DNA from: Asterionellopsis glacialis
Lineage: Eukaryota > Bacillariophyta > Plagiogrammaphyceae > Rhaphoneidales > Asterionellopsidaceae
DNA length: 13,248 nucleotides
Assembly: GCA_014885115.2 (NCBI GenBank)
Contig: WKLE02000057.1
Location: 1,963 to 15,210 of the forward strand
Reading direction: 5' to 3'
Made by a program: the position numbers and the translations under genes. The notes under the pieces are model-generated. The model worked only from the letters and a program-made list of their open reading frames with translations, searched no databases and was not told the DNA's origin. Of this stretch, positions 7,836 to 13,248 are shown piece after piece (position 1 is the first letter of the stretch; every line of letters starts with the position of its first letter).

Positions 7836-10800
7836 ATGGAAGAACCTCCACCAAATGAACCGCCAATTTCCTCTGGACAGCAAATCGCAAATCTAGTCCT
7901 CATAAATGATGATGATTTAGAAAAACCCCGAATACCAAATCTGAATATTAGTGAGGGGACAACAGCAATGGTAAACGTTTCAGAATTGATAAAAGATGAT
8001 CTTAATGGTGTTGGGGAGAGTGTTGGTTACATCGAAGAAAAACATTTAAAAAATATCTCCCAACCCTGTGCTCGCATAAAAGAGCCCAGAGGTTCAATAT
8101 CTTCCAAACCTACTAGAAAAGATAAAGGTGGCAATATTAGTGCGGATTATTCTACCGGGCTTGTGAATAATGTCAACAATCTTAGCCACGAGGATTCATC
8201 AATAATAAGAACAGCACAAGCAGAATCGATAAGAACAGCACTCTCACTATATGAAGAACTAGCAATACAAGCACTGAACAGTCAAGAACAAAACAATAAG
8301 GACTGTCGGCATTGGCGCCATCGACTGAAAGACTATTTGATGTACGAACGTCGCGTATCTACCATTCTTAAGGCATTTATTGCAATGTCCGTGGTATTCC
8401 TACTTTTGTTAAACTCTTCAAATACCAATAATTGCAGTACAGGACAATGCAATGCCAACAGTCCTCGATCACTAGTTCGAAAATTGCATCATTCCATTCT
8501 TCATACTCGACGACCGTATTCTGTTGATGGATCTTTGCAGTATTCCTACCTCTTTGGGAGATCAATGCAGAATGAGGAAAAGTTAGAGAGCGAAGAATCA
8601 TTAGAAGCGAAATTGGCGACTGCCATGCATTCGGCTGATGCTTCTGTTACTACTCAGAGCACAGGTTCTAGACGTCGCAGTGGTCGAGATCTTTTTGAGA
8701 GCGGTGGGGGTTCCTTTTGGGGCGATAAACCCGATACAGGGTCGAAACTTGTGATTGCAGGAAAGATCATTGTAGAAGATAGCCCATGCAACATTGGTCA
8801 AATGAGTCTAACAACAAAACAGTGGAGTACGCAAGAACGAATTCAACTTTCCCTCTATAACTCGTACTCGGGGGGAGAAGTATTTTCACTTTTGGCTAAC
8901 CATACCAAGACTAACCCAACAGACACGTCTTATAGAAAGAGTTCGACATCTTCACATACAGGATCAGGGGAGCTTATAGTGGTTGGGGCCTTTGATACGA
9001 CGTATCGGAATAGTCAGGTTACATATTGTTCAGTTGGAAAGTGGAATGGTGCTGTACTGTCAAAGGTTGGAGAAGGTTTGTGCAATTCCGCACTTTCCAA
9101 GGGAATGAAAATCACATGTGCATCCATGGCAGGTCCACAGGAAATGTACGTTGCTGGGGCATTTCAGACGCAAGTATGGAATGGTGAACGTCATGCCTTT
9201 GTAAAAATTTACAACATTGCTCATTTCAATGCTGTGGATCAGGTATGGCTACCATTGCATGTTGGCCAAATCACTTGCTCGTGGTGCACAGTTACTGTGC
9301 TAGCACTTGCGTGGGATTCTAAACGGGAGCAATTGCATGTAGCAGGGAAGTTCAACTCAATTGACGGACGAAATATCCCAGCTGCCCTTGCCATTTATGA
9401 CCGTCCTTCGGGGCGTCTAGTTGCCCATCCTGGTGGTGGACTAACTATGATGAATATGACAGAGGATGGAGTTGGTACTGCTCTTCAATTGGACACAGAA
9501 AATAGTGTCCTATATGTAATGGGGTCCTTTGAGCGGCTTACTGCATCGGGTGGAATTTGTCTGGGACTTGCTGCGTATGAGATCATTGCCAATCGCTGGA
9601 CATGCCTTGCCGATCGTGAACACACTGTTGTTCCGACTGGTGGTGGAAACATGCTCTTGACCCCCTATGGTCTTATGGTTGCGGGAAAAGTAACTAGCGA
9701 TACTACATGGCATCACTCAAACCGGCCATATACTATTGCGCTGCTCAAAACCTCTGTCAAACATAAAGAAATCAAGAAACCATCTAGTCGAACAAGTACA
9801 AAATTAAGATACACTGTAGATGATGACGACGACAACATCGACGACCCATTCAATGATGACTATTTGCCAACGCATGCTTTCCAATGGTCTTGGTTGCCTG
9901 GTTTTGATGGTCACGATGAACCCCTCCATGCGCTATCGAATGGATTTGGAGATCATGAAGGCACAGTATTCATAGCAGGCGACAACCTCGTAGCCAGGTG
10001 GTCCTATGTGGAGATAAGGGAAACGCATACAGATGGTCGTTCCACAAGCAGCACGTCTTCAAGTTCGCAGCAGACAGAGCTAGTCCCTCTGACAGAAGTA
10101 TTTACCAATGAGCATGTGCGTGGTGCCATAATGGCCATATCGCAAATGGAATCAGAAGACGAGGACGAGGACAATGCTACAGCATCGAACACTATCGGGT
10201 ACACTCTTATCGTTTATTGCGTTGCATTCGGAGCTATAATTGGAATGTTTCTTGCTGTGATGTGCAACAAAAACCTGACAGCCACAGTGCTATCTGTATT
10301 CAAAAGAGATGCCCAATTGAAAGGCATATCATTGGATACTTTGACGTATGGAGCAGCGGAACATCCAAGTATAACAGAAGCATACCAACGAGCCATGCGC
10401 ACTCGATATGTGCAACATCCACACCTTCTCACCCTTATCGACCCACAAGAGATTTTTCTTCAACGGATTATTGGCGAAGGCACTTTTGGTCGTGTATGGA
10501 GTGCCAATTGGAAGTCATCTAAAGTCGCTGTAAAGGAATTTGTGTTCGCACAGGCTGCTGTGGCTGGAAGGTCATCACAACAGCAGGAAATTATTGAGGA
10601 AATTATTGGAGAAGCTGGTATGATGGCAATTTTGAGACATCCAAACGTTCTTCAGCTTTTCGGTTGCTCCTTGACTGCACAAGCTATATGGATTGTAAGC
10701 GAACTATGCTCAATGGGAAGCCTGAGGCAGCTATTGGATGACAACGAAAAAACTCTTCCGGTGAGACTTCGGTTGCAACTTGCCCTACAAGTTGCAGAGG

Positions 10801-11453
10801 GCATGTGCTATCTGCACAATCAGGAGCCGCCAATTATACATCGAGACTTGAAAAGTCACAACATTTTTGTTCACGAAACATTCACAGAAAAATCAAATTC
10901 TTTTCCTACTAAAAAAAAGAAATCCGGCAAAAACTCCAGTGACGTCTCCGAAACAGACTCGACCCGGTCACAAAAGATGGTAACCGAATCAACGATCGTT
11001 GCTAAAATTGGTGATTGGGGTTCTGCTAGGGCAACGTTATCCGGTTCTCGAACCATGACGCATGGTGTTGGTACAGCATGCTGGCTGGCACCCGAGGTTA
11101 TCAAACATGCACGATCGTCAAAGTATAGTGACGTTTATGGGTATGGGATTGTACTGTGGGAGCTTGCCACCAGAGAAGAAGTGTATCAAGGTCTTGAAAC
11201 AACTCAAATCATTGCTAAAGTCGCTAACGAAAGTCTTCGTCCACCGGTGCCACTCGACTGTCCATGGAAAGACCTTATGGTCAAGTGCTGGGAAGAAAAT
11301 CCTTTGGATCGTCTAAGTTTCGATGACGTGGTAAAGGAGTTAGACAAGCTTCTGAAATCTTGTGAAATAGAGAGTTATTCGATGAATGGAGCATCTCATG
11401 GTAGTATCCCAACAGAGGAAGAGATAAATCAGGCAAGTTACCAAAATAGCTAG
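7836..11453 (+). CDS. Two-pass receptor kinase: Rax2-like beta-propeller fused to TKL kinase
   Basis: A complete frame of 1205 residues. The frame is open 18 codons further upstream from a TTG, but the first ATG is at 7836 in good context (GAAAAATGG) and is used here. Residues 1-176 are hydrophilic with no signal peptide. Residues 177-192 are membrane segment 1. Residues 194-787 are predicted extracellular, with seven strand motifs of the type hxVAGxF at 305, 380, 437, 500, 559, 613 and 711, like the repeats of Rax2/cell-polarity cortical marker propellers. An Asp-rich insert (from 662) lies between motifs 6 and 7, and an acidic stretch precedes membrane segment 2 (790-809). The kinase (about 872-1175) has GEGTFG (880-885), Lys900, Glu926, HRDLKSHN (1002-1009), DWG (1060-1062) instead of DFG, APE (1085-1087), DVYGYG (from 1099) and Arg1159. 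All catalytic residues are present, so activity is expected. Residues about 1014-1055 are an unusual Lys/Ser-rich insert. TKL membership rests on the overall motif pattern. Probable role: sensing an external or wall signal and phosphorylating Ser/Thr (or Tyr) targets; ligand unknown. Confidence 0.93.
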   Translation: MEEPPPNEPPISSGQQIANLVLINDDDLEKPRIPNLNISEGTTAMVNVSELIKDDLNGVGESVGYIEEKHLKNISQPCARIKEPRGSISSKPTRKDKGGNISADYSTGLVNNVNNLSHEDSSIIRTAQAESIRTALSLYEELAIQALNSQEQNNKDCRHWRHRLKDYLMYERRVSTILKAFIAMSVVFLLLLNSSNTNNCSTGQCNANSPRSLVRKLHHSILHTRRPYSVDGSLQYSYLFGRSMQNEEKLESEESLEAKLATAMHSADASVTTQSTGSRRRSGRDLFESGGGSFWGDKPDTGSKLVIAGKIIVEDSPCNIGQMSLTTKQWSTQERIQLSLYNSYSGGEVFSLLANHTKTNPTDTSYRKSSTSSHTGSGELIVVGAFDTTYRNSQVTYCSVGKWNGAVLSKVGEGLCNSALSKGMKITCASMAGPQEMYVAGAFQTQVWNGERHAFVKIYNIAHFNAVDQVWLPLHVGQITCSWCTVTVLALAWDSKREQLHVAGKFNSIDGRNIPAALAIYDRPSGRLVAHPGGGLTMMNMTEDGVGTALQLDTENSVLYVMGSFERLTASGGICLGLAAYEIIANRWTCLADREHTVVPTGGGNMLLTPYGLMVAGKVTSDTTWHHSNRPYTIALLKTSVKHKEIKKPSSRTSTKLRYTVDDDDDNIDDPFNDDYLPTHAFQWSWLPGFDGHDEPLHALSNGFGDHEGTVFIAGDNLVARWSYVEIRETHTDGRSTSSTSSSSQQTELVPLTEVFTNEHVRGAIMAISQMESEDEDEDNATASNTIGYTLIVYCVAFGAIIGMFLAVMCNKNLTATVLSVFKRDAQLKGISLDTLTYGAAEHPSITEAYQRAMRTRYVQHPHLLTLIDPQEIFLQRIIGEGTFGRVWSANWKSSKVAVKEFVFAQAAVAGRSSQQQEIIEEIIGEAGMMAILRHPNVLQLFGCSLTAQAIWIVSELCSMGSLRQLLDDNEKTLPVRLRLQLALQVAEGMCYLHNQEPPIIHRDLKSHNIFVHETFTEKSNSFPTKKKKSGKNSSDVSETDSTRSQKMVTESTIVAKIGDWGSARATLSGSRTMTHGVGTACWLAPEVIKHARSSKYSDVYGYGIVLWELATREEVYQGLETTQIIAKVANESLRPPVPLDCPWKDLMVKCWEENPLDRLSFDDVVKELDKLLKSCEIESYSMNGASHGSIPTEEEINQASYQNS

Positions 11454-11935
11454 GAAACACACAATAATTAAAAAATCGTGTATTTTTTCACTGCTTATTG
11501 TACTGTATTTTTCAATACGATTTGAGTTAAAATAAAAACCATAATGTAAAAGTCTTTACAGATAGAAATTACTGTTTCAGCACTCACTGTATCTGCTGAG
11601 ATTTCGCCAGATAGAAACAATCGCGGCATGATCTTGATGTGACTACATAATATTATATCTGGAAAAAAAAACTAACAGGGAAATTTTAAGAAAATTGACC
11701 CTTTCCGGACAGAATCCGGAGGTGAGTTGAAAAGGAGTCGACTCAGCGGACTCAAATTCCGAGTGAAAGTTCAAAGAAGGCGAAAGTTCAATAAAAAAAG
11801 TCTGACAATCCCCTTTCGCGCTGTGCGCATATCTCTTGCTTATACGGAACGGTTTTGTGCCGGTTCTGGAGAGGCTCTGCCTCTGTTTGCACTTTCTCCC
11901 ATTTTCTTCTTCTCTCTCAAAAGATCCTATTCACC
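11454..11935. other. Intergenic region: receptor 3' UTR and promoter of the next gene
   Basis: AATAAA at 11531-11536 is a possible polyadenylation signal, 78 bases after the receptor stop. Closer to the next gene lie the palindrome GAGTCGACTC (11735-11744), GAAAGTTCAA twice (11765-11774 and 11782-11791), TTTCGCGC (11814-11821) and a pyrimidine-rich tract (about 11885-11920). No ATG occurs between 11639 and 11936. No gene is seen here. Confidence 0.55.
11814..11821 (+). promoter_or_regulatory. E2F-like site TTTCGCGC
   Basis: TTTCGCGC matches the E2F/DP consensus (TTTSSCGC) and lies 115 bases before the ATG at 11936. E2F/DP factors are conserved in diatoms and plants and act in cell-cycle control. 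An 8-base match alone is weak evidence. Confidence 0.3.
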
Positions 11936-12673
11936 ATGATGCTTCCAACGGCGACGAGAACACTTCCAACACACAGTCGGGCATTCGTTGCAAGCATCCC
12001 CAATCTTGTACAAAGAAAAAGCACTCAACCAACAGCGGTTGGTCAAGTTTATCAACAATGCCGTTATCTCCATCCAGAGAAACGCCTTGAAGAAGCTCGG
12101 AAAAAAGCTCTGGAGTTGGTGAAAGCTCAAGTGGCAGCAAAAGAAAAGCTAGAGCAGCAGCAGCGAGTCATCAAACGCGATCAAAAGCATCCCGAGAAAA
12201 GATTAGAAGAATCTCGTCGAAAAGCATTAGAATTTGTGAAGGCGCAAGTAGCACAAAAAGAGAAAGAACAACAAAAACAACAAAGTCCCGACGAAAAACC
12301 TATGTTGACTGTATGTGAAGCTAATGGTCATCCTGATTATCGATTACGTGTAAAACGAGAAGAGGCATCAAAACTCGAAATGTCAAAGAACAGTCTCTTC
12401 AAAAACACAATACCAGCAACTAGTAATAATAATATCCGTATGCGTCTTGAATTGGGAAAAGAACAGGCTAGGACAAGAATTAAAACATTCGAACCGTGGG
12501 TAAAGCCAAAGCGTCCTATTCAAGTTAGAATTATAACATCCTCAGAACAACCTCCAGAAAGAATCAATGATGGAACTTCAAGTGGTGCAGTAGCTGCAAA
12601 AAGATTACGTGAAAAAAGACAAGAAGCGTTAGAGAAAATTATGACCATGCAAGAACAATCACAACAAAAATGA
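11936..12673 (+). CDS. Basic coiled-coil-rich protein, probably mitochondrial, with duplicated HPEKRLEE motif
   Basis: A complete 245-residue frame. The open frame extends upstream only from a TTG; the first ATG is at 11936 (CACCATG), followed at once by a second Met, and no ATG lies in the preceding ~300 bases. Residues 1-45 contain Arg, Lys, Ser and Thr but no Asp or Glu, typical of a mitochondrial presequence. A plastid route is less likely because there is no signal peptide in front. Residues 46-84 and 85-about 115 are a tandem duplication with 39-residue offset: HPEKRLEEARKKALELVKAQ versus HPEKRLEESRRKALEFVKAQ. A weaker third echo, KRLREKRQEALEKIM, lies near the C-terminus (about 222-236). 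The rest is Lys/Gln/Glu rich and helical. I do not recognise the family; a structural or assembly role in mitochondria is possible but not shown. Confidence 0.8.
   Translation: MMLPTATRTLPTHSRAFVASIPNLVQRKSTQPTAVGQVYQQCRYLHPEKRLEEARKKALELVKAQVAAKEKLEQQQRVIKRDQKHPEKRLEESRRKALEFVKAQVAQKEKEQQKQQSPDEKPMLTVCEANGHPDYRLRVKREEASKLEMSKNSLFKNTIPATSNNNIRMRLELGKEQARTRIKTFEPWVKPKRPIQVRIITSSEQPPERINDGTSSGAVAAKRLREKRQEALEKIMTMQEQSQQK
12071..12290 (+). repeat. Intragenic tandem duplication, 117-bp offset
   Basis: The codons for the HPEKRLEE unit start at 12071 and again at 12188. Protein identity is high (most of the first 25 residues), while the DNA differs at many third positions (for example CATCCAGAGAAACGC versus CATCCCGAGAAAAGA). 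The duplication is therefore old and kept by protein-level selection. Confidence 0.8.
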
Positions 12674-13248
12674 ACATGTCAGAGGTATTAAAGGCATATA
12701 TGTACCTTTTTTCTTTCACTTGTGTATCTAAAGATTCTGATGGAGTGTTCTTTACTATTTACTACCAATAGATCAGTATGTTGAAACCGGAAATGAAGGA
12801 GGGAAAAATAGAAGAAAAGAAAGAAGCAAGAAGCAAGATAGAAAATGGATGTAGAAATAGAAGAAAATAGAAGAAAATAGTAAATTAGTTGTGAAGAACA
12901 AACTTATGAACTAAAGAAAGAAATAACATTATCCAAGATTAGCAGTCCTGTCCTAATAACTATTGTGTATGTCAAAAATCTGCGATACCAGAAAATAGGT
13001 CCTCTAGAGAGAGAGAATCTTTTGGTGCAGAACTACCAACCTGGCTGGCATCCGCTTCACTTACCAAGGTAAGTATCATTAGAAACTAGTCAATCGGAAC
13101 GATGGGAGGAGGCTACACGAATTTTAAAAAATAGGTCCTAATTATCTCGAACTCTAAAAGCCGTAAGATGGTCACAAGAAACTTCGCCCGGTCATTCCCC
13201 TGCGGTCTTTTGAGAGATCTGCAATGGTAAATAGGGTGTTGTAAATAC
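12674..13248. other. Right-end non-coding region
   Basis: No convincing coding frame. It holds the 3' flank of the 12673 gene, a purine-rich low-complexity run (about 12787-12880), a short (GA)n run at about 13005-13016, a 12-bp direct repeat (12992 and 13128) and a splice-donor-like palindrome at 13059-13074. The last part may be the start or an intron of a neighbouring gene, which cannot be decided from this window. Confidence 0.5.
12787..12880 (+). repeat. Purine-rich low-complexity run with 10-bp AGAAGAAAAT-type repeats
   Basis: The plus strand is almost entirely A and G for about 90 bases. It ends in tandem copies of a 10-base unit (ATAGAAGAAA) between about 12857 and 12880. It is simple-sequence DNA downstream of the 12673 stop and may fall in the 3' UTR. 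Confidence 0.7.

Noticed and set aside
11855..11935. 27-codon N-terminal extension of the mitochondrial-type protein
   Set aside because: It starts at TTG and runs through the pyrimidine-rich 5' UTR; the CACCATG at 11936 is the better start.
13030..13079. Possible U1 snRNA on the minus strand, because ATACTTACC is its 5' end
   Set aside because: The following bases lack the conserved stem-loop I sequence (GATCACGAAG-type loop) and an Sm site in place, so a splice-site-like match is the simpler reading.

Overview
The window looks like a piece of an intron-poor unicellular eukaryote nuclear genome, most probably a diatom or another stramenopile. The evidence is long uninterrupted reading frames with A-rich or CACC start contexts, long AT-rich spacers, a secreted protein with a very long Pro-Ser-x-x tetrapeptide tract of the kind common in diatom extracellular proteins, a beta-propeller receptor fused to a TKL-type kinase, and a mitochondrial-type presequence. 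There are no operons, ribosome binding sites, insertion sequences or CRISPR arrays, and I could not find a convincing tRNA, rRNA or snRNA. The species cannot be fixed from the sequence.

Layout. Positions 1-2658 (minus) hold the N-terminal 886 residues of a secreted protein: signal peptide, Lys/Arg-rich segment, Ser-rich linker, about 75 PSxx tetrads, then a (beta/alpha)-barrel glycosidase-like domain resembling the GH29 alpha-L-fucosidase group, cut by the left edge. A spacer of about 1.1 kb follows. Positions 3803-4237 (plus) encode a 144-residue secreted or ER protein with an Ish1/SAP-like helical motif. It converges on a 581-residue sugar/polyol transporter of the major facilitator superfamily at 4361-6106 (minus). 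A divergent spacer of about 1.7 kb carries an 18-bp perfect palindrome, several GGTAC motifs and a TATA box. It leads to the largest gene, 7836-11453 (plus), a 1205-residue receptor kinase: a cytosolic N-terminal region, a membrane segment, a seven-strand-motif (probably seven-bladed) Rax2-like propeller, a second membrane segment and a TKL kinase. Positions 11936-12673 (plus) encode a 245-residue basic, coiled-coil-rich, probably mitochondrial protein with an internal 39-residue duplication. The right end, 12674-13248, is non-coding with purine-rich repeats.

How the genes relate. Each gene has its own promoter region and nothing shows that they form one pathway. Three of the five products are predicted to enter the secretory route (wall/glycan-type protein, small Ish1-like protein, receptor kinase) and one is a membrane carrier, so the block leans toward the cell surface. 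That is a description, not evidence of joint function. The most unusual item is the receptor kinase, with its double-membrane-pass design, its DWG in place of DFG and a roughly 40-residue insert between the catalytic loop and that motif.
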